64,000 bases of DNA from Ariolimax columbianus (Eukaryota > Mollusca > Gastropoda > Stylommatophora > Arionidae). The notes below the pieces were generated by a model. That model was not told where the DNA came from. It worked only from the letters and a program-made list of their open reading frames with translations, and made no database searches. The stretch covers positions 31,990,386 through 32,054,385 of the forward strand of contig JAVGWX010000011.1 of NCBI GenBank assembly GCA_036924085.1, given 5' to 3'. The translations under genes and the position numbers were made by a program. Shown in pieces: positions 48,121 to 59,605 of the stretch. Within the stretch, counting starts at the first letter, position 1; each line of letters opens with the position of its first letter.

Positions 48121-48590
48121 TTATTTGGTACCAACGCTTCAGGAAATTGCCGCATTCCCATTCTTGCAATTGGAAAAAGTAAAAAAACCGCGAAGTTTTA
48201 AACAAGTGAACATTGAGTCTAATTCTATTAAATAAATGTCAAAATAATGATTGAATTGACTGTACACTTTTTATAAATTGGTTTTCTAATGTGTTTGTGG
48301 CGGTAATAAAAGTGTGCCAACTTGCATAACAAAAAATAGAGAAACGTTTTGTTGCTGCTTGCACACTCGCATCTATCTTCCGAAACTGTAAACGAGGTTG
48401 ATTGTACCAGATATTACCATACTTTGCCAGACAATGGACTAAAGGGCAAAAGAGACATTTAAGCGGTTATATCATAATGATATATATGTACATAAACTTT
48501 CAATGTCCCATTATGCCAATAAATCGGTTATGAACACAAACGTCTCCCAGTTAGTTCCTGTAATCGACATTATACTACACAATCACACAC
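48121..48590. other. AT-rich spacer, nothing recognised
   Basis: No repeat or coding signal was recognised. Confidence 0.55.
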
Positions 48591-48591
48591 T

Positions 48592-48622
<31 letters not shown>

Positions 48623-48692
48623 GCACGCACGCACGCACGCATGCATGCACGCACGCACGCACGAACGAACGAACGAACGAACGAACGAACGC
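48592..48692. repeat. Compound microsatellite: CA, ACGC, ACGA
   Basis: (CA)n at 48592-48618, (ACGC)n to 48662, then (ACGA)n to 48690. The change of one base per unit shows stepwise repeat conversion. Confidence 0.95.
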
Positions 48693-48712
48693 GCGCATAC
48701 ACACGAGTATAA

Positions 48713-48800
48713 TTAAGTCACAGTTTATATTAATATAATTCAGTCAATGTTTATGTACAGTTCTCTAATCAATATCATTTATCTATATTACGTCAATCAA
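48713..48800. repeat. Units of the AT-rich degenerate repeat
   Basis: TATAATTAAGTCACAGTTTA and TATAATTCAGTCAATGTTTA match the repeat that flanks N4. Confidence 0.7.
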
Positions 48801-48814
48801 TATGTGATAATTTT

Positions 48815-49690
48815 GACATGACCATTCGTGCCAATAAAACAGAAGGCATGTACCAACCATCACCAGGTACACGGTACACACAACCAAAGATTACAGTCGG
48901 TAGGCAAATGCTAAAGAATGTCGATAAATTCACATACGTGGGTAATACGCTGACGAGATCTGTCAATCTCGATGACCATATTTCATGCAGAATAACAATG
49001 GCTTGCACAGCCTTTGGTAGAATGACATCAACGATGAGGCATCAGCGTCAAGATCAAATTCAGGGTTTACCGTGCCACCATTCTCCCAACTTGACTCTAT
49101 GACTGCATGAGCTGAAATGTATACTCTAGACAAGCCATGAAGCTATACCACTTTAACACATCTAGCATAAGGTGAATACTTCACATCTAACGGCAGGATC
49201 GTGTCACTGACATTGAGATTATCTCGAGGGCTGACATGCCCAGCAATCATGCGGTATTGCAAAAGGCACGACTGGGTTGGGCCAGACATCTTTTACGTAC
49301 TTACGAACGGCTCTCAAGTTGGTTCCTGAACGGCGAGCTGAGCAAGAAATGCCACAATAATAGGAGGCCAAAAGAAACGATTTAAAGACAGTTTGTGGAA
49401 GTCACTGAAATGTTGCCAGATAGATGTTCCCACCTAGAAAGATCTTGGGCAAAGCTGATCGGACTGAAGAGGTCAGACAGAGCAGGCGCTGTTGCCAGTG
49501 GAGACGACCGTTTCTGAGCAGCCCGGAGCAGACACAAGAACCAGAAATTACGTAGAGCGGGATCACTCATACCACTTGCAGATCTTATGTGCCCATCATG
49601 CAAAAAATCGTGTTGCCCGCATTGGCTTTATGAGTCTCATGTACATCCATACCCTCGGCCTGTGCTGAGACACGGACGACGCCCCCCCCC
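48815..49690 (+). mobile_element. Family Z LINE copy Z3, 3' half
   Basis: It starts at MTIRANKTEGMYQPSPG (48818) and continues FTYVGNTLTRSVNLDDHISC, then a HFNTS-like region near 49150, RQDRVTDIEI near 49195-49215 and ARLGWARH near 49270. It ends in a Cys block CPSCKKSCCPHWLYESHVH near 49590 that corresponds to the C2H2-like finger of Z2/Z5. Multiple breaks are present. It ends against a C12 run (49682-49693) without the ATT tail. Confidence 0.8.
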
Positions 49691-49693
49691 CCC

Positions 49694-50109
49694 GTCCCCT
49701 CACCCACCAGGCCCCTAAAACCTTTAAAATTTTATTGTTAAAAATTGTAACAATTGCTGCATGCGAAATTCTAGTTTGAGGTCCTTATCTTAAACATTAC
49801 TTGGGGACATAACAGTTGATCGAATCCCCATAGTGTTGAGTCTACTGTAAGGCACAGATAGGAGAACACAGGCACACCGTTTTAATGAGCTATGGGCTAT
49901 GGGAAGTCAATATTGCTACTGTAACCTGCAACCAGAGAAAGGTCGTCAAGAATTGAATTACGTCAGCATGAGTAGATTCAAAGATCAACAACAACAATAA
50001 CAACAAATATGACAGTTGATCTGTGATTTCACAATAACGATATTTTATATCTGAGCTCTACTCGTGCGACAGTACGGTCCACAACCCTTGATGCTGTTCA
50101 AGGGTATTC
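49694..50109. other. Spacer, nothing recognised
   Basis: It includes a short CAACAACAACAATAAC tract near 49986. No coding motif was seen. Confidence 0.5.
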
Positions 50110-50236
50110 TACAATGTAGGAGCTAGACGTCCAGTCATCTTTAGAAGATCTCAAGACAGCCATTGAGAATCTGGCCCTGGGCAAAGCAGCAGGCAACCAC
50201 GTGATCCCACCTCATCTTATCAAGAGTTGTAAAATG
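50110..50236 (+). mobile_element. LINE reverse transcriptase scrap (Z4)
   Basis: The plus frame reads EDLKTAIENLALGKAAGNH, then IPPHLIKSCK. This is the (KA)-I-x-x-L-x-x-GKA-x-G-x-D-x-IPPE block just before the RT domain, with Asp changed to His. It is probably family Z by wording. The fragment is isolated. Confidence 0.65.
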
Positions 50237-50239
50237 TAT

Positions 50240-50919
50240 GCTCTTGTTCCTTTTTGAAGAAAATGTATGAGCCAAGTGTGTGACTGTGTTGACAAATAGT
50301 TTTTTTAAAGATTGATTTATCAAAAAGTATTATTGTGCTCTTTTTATCAGTTATGGTTTTCACGGAATACAATAGGAGGCATTATTTTCGGAGCTCCCCT
50401 TATACATATCTTATACTTATTATGAAAGCATGAAATTATTTGTTCATGTAACCTTTGGAGTTAAAAGTACATGAGCCGATGTTTTTCTAGCTACAATATA
50501 GATATGCTGTTACCTCAGCACAGAAAATTACAAAACAAACAATTTCATGCCAGCTATTTACCTTGGATAAAGGATCCCAGACAGGCAAACCAACTCTCAG
50601 CCACGTGTAGTAACTCCTGATTCTAGACACGTTCTATGCGGCACATTCACAGTTCACGGCATGATCCTGACTAGCGTTCAATATGTTTAGTGTTGCGGTG
50701 AGAGAGGGCATATATGGATGTCCAGTTTGCTAACGAGATAAGAATGATCGTGTCTGATCTGTTTGTAAAAACCTGGCACTGTCAGTAATCGACTCGCTTA
50801 ATAGTCATCACACGTGTCCATAAGAAAACCAGTGTGAGAGTATTCAATGAGGGCACATTCAATATCTATCAGCTTTACGTGAGTTCTATTTGTTGGTTAC
50901 ATATCAGCAATATCAACAT
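50240..50919. other. AT-rich spacer, nothing recognised
   Basis: No repeat or coding signal was recognised. Confidence 0.5.
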
Positions 50920-51238
50920 CGGTTATCAGCAACAACGTCATGAGTTATCAGCAACAATACTCTGAGTTATCAGGAACAATACTATGAATTATCAGCAACA
51001 ATACTATGAGTTATCAGCAACAGTACCATGAGTTATCAGCAACAATACTCTGAGTTATCAGCAACAATACTATGAGTTATCAGCAACAGTACCATGAGTT
51101 ATCAGCAACAATACTCTGAATTATCAGCAACAATACTATGAGTTATCAGCAACAATACCATGAGTTATCAGCAACAATAGTGTGAGTTATCAGCAACAAT
51201 GCTATGAGTTATGAGCTACAAAACTCCATTATCAGAAA
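50920..51238. repeat. 22-bp minisatellite, about 14 copies
   Basis: GAGTTATCAGCAACAATACT plus a two-base variable step (AT, CT or CA) at 22-bp spacing. Confidence 0.93.
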
Positions 51239-51260
51239 CATTGCTATGAGCCTGTTCACT

Positions 51261-51776
51261 CAGCTGTCTGACTGTAAAGTAAGGTCTTGAGTACTTCTGT
51301 TTGCTCTCAGCAGTCTGACTGTAAAGTAAGGTCTTGAGTACATCTGTTTGCTCTCAGCTGTCTGACTGTAAAGTAAGGTCTTGAGTACTTCTGTTTGCTC
51401 TCAGCTGTCTGACTGTAAAGTAAGGTCTTGAGTACTTCTGTTTGCTCTCAGCTGTCTGACTGTAAAGTAAGGTCTTGAGTACTTCTGTATGCTCTCAGCT
51501 GTCTGACTGTAAAGTAAGGTCTTGAGTACTTCTGTTTGCCCTCAGCTGTCTGACTGTAAAGTAAGGTCTTTAGTACTTCTGTTTGCTCTCAGCTGTCTGA
51601 CTGTAAAGTAAAGTCTTGAGTACTTCTGTTTGCTCTCAGCTGTCTGACTGTAAAGTAAGGTCGAGTACTTCTGTTTGCTCTCAGCTGTCTGACTGTAAAG
51701 TAAGGTCTTGAGTACTTCTGTTTGCTCTCAGCTGTCTGACTGTAAAGTAAGGTCTTGAGTTCTTCTGTTTGCCCGA
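51261..51776. repeat. 47-bp minisatellite made from LINE RT sequence, 11 copies
   Basis: CAGCTGTCTGACTGTAAAGT-type units recur at 47-bp spacing from 51261; one copy lacks about four bases near 51661. On the minus strand the unit encodes RANRSTQDLTL or, in a second frame, YFTVRQL. These are the two halves of the RT block QCGFR-x-x-RST-QD-x-IFTVRQL of LINE Q, which runs directly into the array at 51777. Confidence 0.93.
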
Positions 51777-52301
51777 AACCCACATTGATTTTCGTCCATA
51801 TTTGGCTTTTATAGACCTCTAAATCACCGTTCTAGAATCCTTGAGTTGACTTTCCCGGGACACTGAAAAAGGAAATACCTCTGTGATTTTCACATTGTCG
51901 ATTGCCAACATTTTAAAATATTGGTTTTATTATGGCAACCTCCCAATCTCTTGGTATCTTATTCTGGCGCCAAGCTGCCTTGAGAATCTTCATGAATAGT
52001 ATCTCCCCTGCTGTTATCATGTATGTAACCCTTTCTGGTGTTATACCATCATGTCCTGCTGCTTCAACAATCTTAATTTTCTCCAATGCCAAACCTTTAG
52101 TTCTTTCATTGTGATATTATCGTTCCCTTGCATGGCTCCCTCTTCTTGAATTGGGACTGTTACTTCCAGACCCTGATTTTTCTTCACTCCAAGAAGATCT
52201 GAGAATCATTCTTTCCATCTGTTTGTTACCTCTTCTGGGGCGGGTGACAGCACACCTGTTTTATCTTTAACAAATTTCAGGGGGCATTCCTTTTCTCCTT
52301 C
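51777..52301 (-). mobile_element. LINE Q, downstream part (RT start)
   Basis: Minus strand from 52301: CPLKFVKDKTGVLSPAPEEV, then LEKIKIVEAAGHDGITPERV, WRQNKIPRDWEVAIIKPIF near 51930, NHRGISFFSVPGK near 51870, and QCGF-like residues near 51785, where the 47-bp array begins. It continues the endonuclease part at 57086-58505; LINE R separates the two. Frames are broken. Confidence 0.85.
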
Positions 52302-52404
52302 AAGTCCGTTACCTTGAAATGGTGGTCAGGGAGCTTGTGTGTCTCAATAATCACTAGAGCTAAGTGAAAGGTTCCAGAAGTGTCATCCAAGTTGGATAGG
52401 TTAT

Positions 52405-52425
52405 GGGGGGGGGGGGGGGGGGGGG
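52405..52425. repeat. Poly-G run of 21
   Basis: The longest homopolymer in the window, in the 5' leader of LINE R. Confidence 0.93.
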
Positions 52426-53714
52426 ATAGACTAAACACGGACAACTCACCTAGAGCATAATAGGTTAGGTCAGCGCCGACCACCCAAATCTATTTTTTGT
52501 TAAAGTCGATTACGAAAACATTGATAACAATGCAAAAGCAAACGGCCTTGGGAAAGGAACTTCCTTCAGAAACGAGAAGAATGACGCAGAGGAGTTAAAA
52601 CCACAGGAAAACTCCACGGCTGACTGCCCTTCTGAATACCAAGAAGAAAATAATTATACTGACATGGAATGTTAGAACAATGTACCATGCAGGTAAAACC
52701 GCCCAGATAGCTAAAGAGATAAGGAAATACAAATTGGCAGTGCTAGGACTGTGCGAAACAAGATGGGCACAATCAGTAAAGATAAAACTGACTACTGGCG
52801 AAATTATAATGTATTCTGGAAACGAGGGAACTGATGCAAAACATACAGAGAAGCACAGCGGGCGCTCATAAAGTCGGAGGCTATTACCAACGGAATCATG
52901 AGCGCAAGCTTTAGAGCGAGGAACAAACACATCAATATGAACATCATTAAGTGCTATGGCCCAACTAATGAGGCTGAGGCTGACGATGATAAAAAGCAAG
53001 AGTTCTGCAACAAGCTGGAAGAGATGCTTGACACGCATAAAAAGAAAGATCTCTTAATTTTAATGGTAGACTTCAATGCTAAAGTGGGAGCAGACAACCT
53101 AGGTTACGAATAGATTTTGGGAAGACAAGGAATGGGACAGATGAACGAAAAGGGAGAAATGTTTGCAGAACTATGTGCGCTATACAAAATGATAAATGAC
53201 GGAAGAATGTTTGCACATAAAAAGATACATAAGGCCACATGGAGATCTCCAAACCATGTAACGGAAAATCAAATTGATCACAGTAAAGCGCTCAGAAGTA
53301 TACTAAGAGATGTAAGAGTAAAGCGAGGTGCAGATGTAACGTCAGATAACGACATGTTTCTGTGGATTTTGCAGCTCAAACTAAAAAATTACCTAGGAAG
53401 GAGAATAAGATATAACTTACAATTATTGCAACACCAGGAAAAGAAGACATAATTTAGCTTAAAACTTAATAACAGATGCCAAGTGCTACAAGAGCTATAT
53501 GAGGATGAAGAGATGGACATGAATAGTATGTGGGACCAGGCTAAAGAAGTGTGGAATCAGACATGTGAAGAAACTGTTGGATTCAACAGAAACTAACCCA
53601 AAAATGGATCACAAGAGAGACATTACATAAAATAGAAGAAAAAAAAAAGACAGCTATACTCAACAATTGCCGAACGCGAGCCACCAAAGCAGAATCACCT
53701 AGTAATTATACTGT

Positions 53715-53723
53715 TATAGACAA
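53715..53723. repeat. Left target-site duplication of Z5
   Basis: TATAGACAA, repeated exactly at 55240-55248 on the far side of Z5. Confidence 0.88.
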
Positions 53724-55239
53724 TAATAATAATAGCTGTCCATCGTTGTCGATGAGGACCGCCGACATCATCCTTGTCACAGATTTCCCTGTTGGGTGTG
53801 GGTGCGCATGTGGCTGAACAGGCCAATGCGGGCACGAAAACATCTGCTACATAGCGGACACACGAGGTTTGTAGAAGGTGATGGTTTTCCCGCTGTTAGG
53901 GATTTCCGGGTCTTGCGTCTGCTCTGGGCTTTCACAACACGGTCGTCTTCTCCGGTAGCTACACCCGATTTGACTGCGCTTCTCGTCAGATCTGTTTTGC
54001 GAAAGACATTCCCATGTGTCGATGTCTATCTGGCAACTTTTCAGTCAGTCCTTCAGACCGTATTAAAAACGTTTCTTTGGGCGCCGTAGAGAAGCCTCTT
54101 TGGGAGCCGCCAGTCTGACATACGGACGAGGTGTCCGGCCCATCCTAGTCGTGCTTTTTCTAGCAGTGCATGGATGCTAGTCCTGTTAGCCATCGAGAGA
54201 ACCTCAATGTCAGTGATACGATCTTGCCATCGGATGTGGAATATTCACATCAGGCAACCTGTGTGGAAGTGTCTTAACCTCCTTGCATGTCCAGAGTATA
54301 CAGTCTAGCTTTCGCAAGCGTATAGTAGGGTTGGAATGAAGGTTGCACGGTAGACTTTGAGTTTGGTCTTGACGCTGATGCCACAACGTGCCCAGACCAT
54401 TGAGCGCATTCTACCAAAGGCTGTGCTGGCCTTTGCTATTCTGCTTGCCACCGCATCGTCTAGGCTGACAGATCTCGACAGCGTGCTGCCCATTTATGTG
54501 AATTTGTCTACGGCATTCAACGTCTGCCCGCTGACTGTAGTCTCTGGTTTTGTGTACGGCATGCCTGGTGCTGGTTGGTACATGACCTCTGTTTTCTTGG
54601 CATTTATGGTCAAGAGAACCGGTCCATTCCAGCCTGCATGTTCAGTTCTGAGTTTTGCTCATTAGAGCGCAGTCGTCAGCAAATACAAGTTCCCTGATTA
54701 TGCCGCCAGCCACTTTGGTTTTGGCCTTCATTCTTCTTGGAATCGGTAACTTGCCATCTGTACGGTACTTTATGGGTATTCCAAGCTCCAGTGATCTGAA
54801 GGCGTCTGTCATCGTGGCCGCGAACATCATGCTGAACAAGGTCGGGGCGAGTACACATCCTTGTTTTACTCCGTTTGATACTAGAAACGTTTTAGTGATT
54901 GCTCCGCTGTCCAGTACACAAGCACACATTCTTTCGTGAAGCTGTTTCACCATAGTTATGAACTTGTTGGGGCAGCCAAACTTGGACATTATCATCCACA
55001 GCCCTCCTCTGTTAACTGTATCAAATGCCTTTGTCAAATCAATATATATGGTGTACAAGGCCTGATTTTGTTCCCAACACTTCTCTTGTACTTGGCAAGC
55101 GGCAAAAATCATGCCCACTGTTCCTCTTCCGGCTCTGAATCCACATTGGCTTTCTGGGAGGTGGTGGCTTTGTTCAAGATGTTTGTTGAGCCTGTTTAAC
55201 AGTAAGCGCGTTAGAATCTTGCCTGCTACGCAGACATGC
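53724..55239 (-). mobile_element. Family Z LINE Z5 nested in LINE R
   Basis: A 1,516-bp antisense insertion with (ATT)n tail (TAATAATAATAG at 53724 on plus) and exact 9-bp target-site duplications. The minus strand encodes the RT from FRAGRGTVGMIFAACQVQEK. It contains YIDLTKAFDTVNRGGLW, GVKQGCVLAPTLFSMM and FADDCALMS (54690-54665), then RSVSLDDAVASRI and IRWQDRITD. It ends with a C2H2-like finger CPLCSRCFRARIGLFSHMRTH near 53850. The first frame (54642-55118) is still 158 codons long. It is the youngest layer of the nest. Confidence 0.92.
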
Positions 55240-55248
55240 TATAGACAA
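55240..55248. repeat. Right target-site duplication of Z5
   Basis: TATAGACAA, identical to 53715-53723. LINE R coding resumes here. Confidence 0.88.
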
Positions 55249-55322
55249 AGAGGTCAAAACATGTGTAAGGAAAAATAAAAAGATAATAATTTGACAAGCT
55301 GGCACAGAATGCAGAAGAGGCA

Positions 55323-55325
<3 letters not shown>

Positions 55326-55353
<28 letters not shown>

Positions 55354-55363
55354 AGGGGGGGGG
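55326..55363. repeat. (AG)n followed by a G9 run inside LINE R
   Basis: A GA microsatellite and a short poly-G break the linker of R between APE and RT. Confidence 0.9.
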
Positions 55364-57085
55364 ATATTAGATATTACTCATTAACAAAGCAATGGCAAAA
55401 GGATATATACAGACTGACAAACTAATCGAAGATAGAGAAGGCAGAATATTGACATCACTGGAGGAATAACAGAAACGATGGGTTGAGTATTTCAAAGAAA
55501 GTCTAAACAGACCTCCACCACAAGAAACACTAAACAGCTTACCAGCAGAGGAGACCCTGAACTTGGACGGCAACTCACCAAATGAGATAGAAATCCAAAG
55601 GGCCATATGCAAACTCAAGAAAGGGAAAGCAAGCAGGACCATATGGAATTGCAACAGAAGCCATAATGGCAGATGAAGAAAAGGCCACTGCTACATTGCA
55701 AGGATTATTTAAAAAGTTACGAGAACAGGAGAGAGTGCCAACAGAATGGAAAGAATGACATCTGATTAAACTGATTAAGAGGACCTGGCAGATTGCAGCA
55801 ATTATAGAGGAATTACATTGCTGTCAGTGCCAGGGAAGATATTCAAGATAATCATCTTGGACAGATTAAAAACTGAAATAGACAAAAAGCTCAGAGAGGA
55901 ACAATCAGGATTTCGCAAGGGAAGAGCATGCACATATCATATAGCTAAGCTACGCATCATAGTAGAACAAAGCATTGAATGGAAATCATCCCAATACGCA
56001 TATGTTATAGAATATGAAACGCCGTTTGAGATTGTGGATCGAAGTATTCTATGGGAACTGTTGAGACACTATGGGATACCATAGAAGTACACAACCCTCA
56101 TCCAGACTATGTACAAAGACAGTTAGTAGAGTGGTACATGAAGGAGTACTAGCTGACAGCTTCAGGGTGCAAACATGGGTGAGACAGGGATGCCTACTCT
56201 CACCTTTCTTGTTCTTGTCGGCTATAGATTGGTTAATAAAGACATCAATCGGAGGCAAAAAAACTGATATTCAGTGGACACTATTGTCATAATTGGAGGA
56301 CCTGGACTACGCAGATGGTCTGGTACCTTTGTCACACAGTTATAGTCAAATGCAAGAGAAACTTCAAAGGGTGAAAGAACAATCGGCTAAACTAGGACTG
56401 AATATCAACATGAAGAAAAGCAAGATCCTTAAACTCAACACTAACAGCAAAGAACCAATCATGCTGGAGGGAGAGCAGTTGGAGGAAGTGGATACCTTGA
56501 CCTATTTAGGCAGCACAATAGATACATCAGGAGGTACAGATGCAGACGTAAGGATCAGAATTGGAAAGGCAATAGGAGCATTGCTGACACTAAACATATA
56601 TGAAGATACAGAGATATAAATAAGATGCGCACCAAAATTAGAATATTTAACGGACATGTCAAATGAGTGTTGCTTTACGGAACGACCAAGGTCATACTAC
56701 AAAGACTCCAGTCCTTCGTTAACAGATGTCTACGACGGATAATGGACATGAAGTGGCAAGCAATAGTGAGGAATAAGGACTTGTGAGAAAGGAGCCAACA
56801 ACAGCCATTGGAACAACAAATTGAGCGAAGAAAATTAGGCTGGATAGGACATATGCTGCGGAAGGCACAGTCTTACATGGCCAGACAGGCTCTTCCATAG
56901 AATCCTCAGGGGATAAGAGCGAGAAATAGACCCAAAAATACGTGGAAAAGAGAATGTGAGAAAGAGCTAAAATTAAATAATGACACCTGGAGAGAGGCAG
57001 AAAGAGTAACCCAGAACCGTCTACGCTGGCGAGATATTGTCTATGGCATATGCACCGACAGGAGCAACGGTTTTTGATTGATTGA

Positions 57086-58505
57086 TTTCTTTTCCTTCAT
57101 TATGTTCTTTATAGTCCTATAGAATAGTTTATGGTTTTATTCAGCACTATCTTCCAGTTTGTCTCAAAATTCCTGCCATGATTTCTGTTTGGCCTTGAGC
57201 ATAGTCTTCTTTGCTTCTGTTTTAACATTTACATATCCTTTATATTTTTTTGTCTACTCTTCTGAATTCCTAGCCCCTAGGTATTGCTTCCATGCCTTTT
57301 TCTTTTCTCGTATTAATCGTTTCACTTCTTCTGTCCACTACGATGTACTCTCTCTCTTCCACCCTTCTCTGGTTTGATTGCAGCCTCTTTCAGGATGTCT
57401 TTGAATTTTACCCAAAGCATTTCCAGATTCCTCTATCCTTCCTATTGCTGTTGTAATGATCCCTTGGTATCTCCTCTTAACATCTGGTTCTTGTAGTTTG
57501 TAAGCCTTAATTTTATTTTCCCCGTTTGTGTTATTATGTTTCTTGCTTGTTGATGGGTAACTTTTTTCGATTTCTCTCTTTATTTTAACCAGGTAGTGGT
57601 CGCTTCCGTTCTCTGGTCCTCTGAACACTCTAGCATCCTTAACATGCTTGAAATCAGTTTTCCTCACTATCGCATAGTCAATTTTGGATCTCTCATTTCT
57701 TGCCGGCTCGCATCTTGTGTAGTCATGGATAAGAGTGTGTCGAAACCTTGTATTTGTAATAACACAGGTTTTTTTCTCTGCAGAATCTCAGCAGCCGTTT
57801 TCCATTGTCATTTAAGACATCTTCTCCATACTTACTGATCACTCCATCCCATATAGAATTATCACCATCATCATCAGTCCCATAACCTAGAAGGTTTGTT
57901 GAGGACCCGCTATTGCAGTTTGTAGTACATGCTCACGCCATACAACAACGTGGTGTCTTGAGCCGCTACACACCTGACGGTGCCCATCTCTCTCCAGGGG
58001 GCAGTTGATTATAGTTGTCTCTAAATTTCATACAAAAAAGCTGACACTGTTATCAGCTCATAAAATTCATCTTTTATGTCAATGCTCTCATCTTCGTTAG
58101 GTGCATACACAGTAACGAGATTCATTTTACTATCCTTCTCTTGTAGACTTAGAACCATCAGTCGTTCTAAAATGAACTTCCATCCTTTTTTATTTCTATC
58201 CACTATACAGTCCACCTCACCCTGTCATGGTCGAGAACGACTTGTACTTTTAAACGTTTTTGCAAGTGTCAGTACTGTCAAGTTTACTCTTTTAATCTCC
58301 TCTATTAGTTCATTTTCTTTTCCGTTTATACTTTTTACATTCCATGTTTCGCAATTCCTTATTTCTCGCCTGTTCGTCGCGTTATGATCAGTCCGATTTT
58401 CTCTATGGTTTGACTTGTATTCGTTTGGTAAGACAAACATGTGATTAACCTGTTGTGTCTTTGCTTGATGTAGGGGCTTCCTCCTTACAGCCTTCATGCC
58501 TGCCG
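57086..58505 (-). mobile_element. LINE Q, upstream part (endonuclease)
   Basis: The minus strand begins near 58505 with ETWNVKSINGKENELIEEIK (58340-58285), then a KKGWKFILERLMVLSLQEKD block near 58185-58130 and VTVYAPNEDES near 58105. It continues with a DNSIWDGVISKYGEDVLNDNG-like stretch near 57860-57810 and NHKLFYRTIKNIMKEKK near 57130, where LINE R interrupts it. Many frame breaks. APE-RT without RNase H; RTE-like by wording. Confidence 0.82.
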
Positions 58506-58824
58506 ACCCGTTTTTGTCTGCGGCTGCTTATTTATTCGCAGCTAACCTCAAAATTAGGAGGCCTTTCAGCAATCCGCAACCCTGCTGACGCAACTGGTAA
58601 GAGGTAGGTTCCTCCCCCAGGTATTATCAACAACAACATCAATTATCTGCAACTACAAACATTTATAACCATCAACATTCCATGTGTTATCAGAAAGAAC
58701 AAACTTAGTTATATTTTGCTATTTGTGATTTTTTAAAACAGGTTAATGATTCACACCGGCGAAAAAGAAGTAGACAAATTTATTCACGGAGATGAAGTAG
58801 GAAATCGTCAATGATTTACATATA
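58506..58824. other. Spacer, nothing recognised
   Basis: It may include the 5' leader of LINE Q; no motif was seen. Confidence 0.45.
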
Positions 58825-59006
58825 TAAGCCTTCCGAAGACAGATGTGACGGACCTAAAGGTCAATATCGCAGTCAAGCTGTAAACTATCGACACAATGCA
58901 TTCCGTTCTCCGGACAGCATCCTGCTACTTGCAAAGCCCTGTTCAGAGCTTAGTAGCGGGAGATTGAGAGCGAACGACGACGAAGAAGAAGAAGAAGAAG
59001 AAGAAG
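58825..59006 (+). mobile_element. SR2 repeat, sense copy with (GAA)n tail
   Basis: It contains AATATCGCAGTCAAGCTGTA, CAATGCATTCCGTTCTCCGG and TAGCGGGAGATTGAGAGCGA, and ends ACGACGAAGAAGAAGAAGAAG (58979-59006). It matches the reverse complements of 18005-18200 and 60587-60750. It is short, non-coding and tailed, hence SINE-like. Confidence 0.8.
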
Positions 59007-59066
59007 GACACATATAAGCTACACAAACTAGTCAATGAATTACACTTTTAAGCTATGCAAACTAAT

Positions 59067-59605
59067 CCCAAAATTCCATTATTAGTTGCCCATCGCAACC
59101 GATGATGGCGACATCAACAGACGGTTTTGTCTTGATGATATAACTTGCGTTGTATTTGGATTATAGTTTAAGAAGAAACTGCGCTGGTCATCGACCTCAC
59201 TCTCTGGTCCCGAGCTACATTAGACCAGTGGCAAAACACAAGTCAAAACGACTGGAGGCAGCTCAGGATGCAGGCACTCTGGTCCTACCTCCCTTGAGAC
59301 CAGGGATCGCTTTAAAACTAGTGGGATTTGATAGTTCACATTTCTGTTCATCACTTGAGAGGCAAGTGCCTGACCTTTCGACCACAGAAGACTCTGCAGA
59401 GTCGTGCAGTTTCGTAACAAAGTTACCAGTGGACGATTGGGATGTCCATGAGCACAGAAGTCGCACAGTCATGCGGCGCTGTAGGGGTCTGGGTCATGTA
59501 TATGGGGTTGCCATTTGTCAACTCTTTCCTGATCAGAGGGCCAGTACTGATTAAGCACGATGGTTTCACTAGTTCCGCCCGGCTGCATACCACTCCATCT
59601 GCCTC
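59067..59605 (-). mobile_element. SINE-B copy 3, long form, antisense
   Basis: Its reverse complement aligns with 34385-34935 over the upstream module (GGAACTAGTGAAACCATCGT) and the SINE body. Box A-like TGGTCGAAAGG is present; box B is degraded. It ends with GATGGGCAACTAATA, also the end of copy 1. Confidence 0.8.

Larger units (their letters stand above)
52640..57070 (+). pseudogene. ORF2 of R: APE - RT, split by Z5
   Basis: The APE starts with LTWNVRTMYHAGKTA near 52662, CETRW near 52750, and VDFNAKVGA near 53066 (Gly of GDFN changed to Val). ITENQIDH-type residues occur near 53260. The frame before Z5 ends TVID and resumes after it IDKEVK, so removing one duplication restores continuity. 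The RT has NYRGITLLSVPGKIFK near 55800, EEQSGFRKGRACTYHI near 55900, VRQGCLLSP near 56185 and YADG at 56308-56319, where the second catalytic Asp is Gly. GSTIDTSGGTDADVRIRIGKA occurs near 56510. Stops and shifts are numerous. Confidence 0.85.
52302..57085 (+). mobile_element. RTE-like LINE R inserted in LINE Q, about 3.26 kb without Z5
   Basis: Its flanks are in LINE Q: TTCCTTTTCTCCTTC at 52287-52301 on the left and TTTCTTTTCCTTC at 57086-57098 on the right, an imperfect target-site duplication. Subtracting the nested Z5 leaves about 3.26 kb, the usual length of an RTE element. The 3' end is a GATTGATTGATT tail. It is plus-oriented, opposite to both its host and its own guest. Confidence 0.82.
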
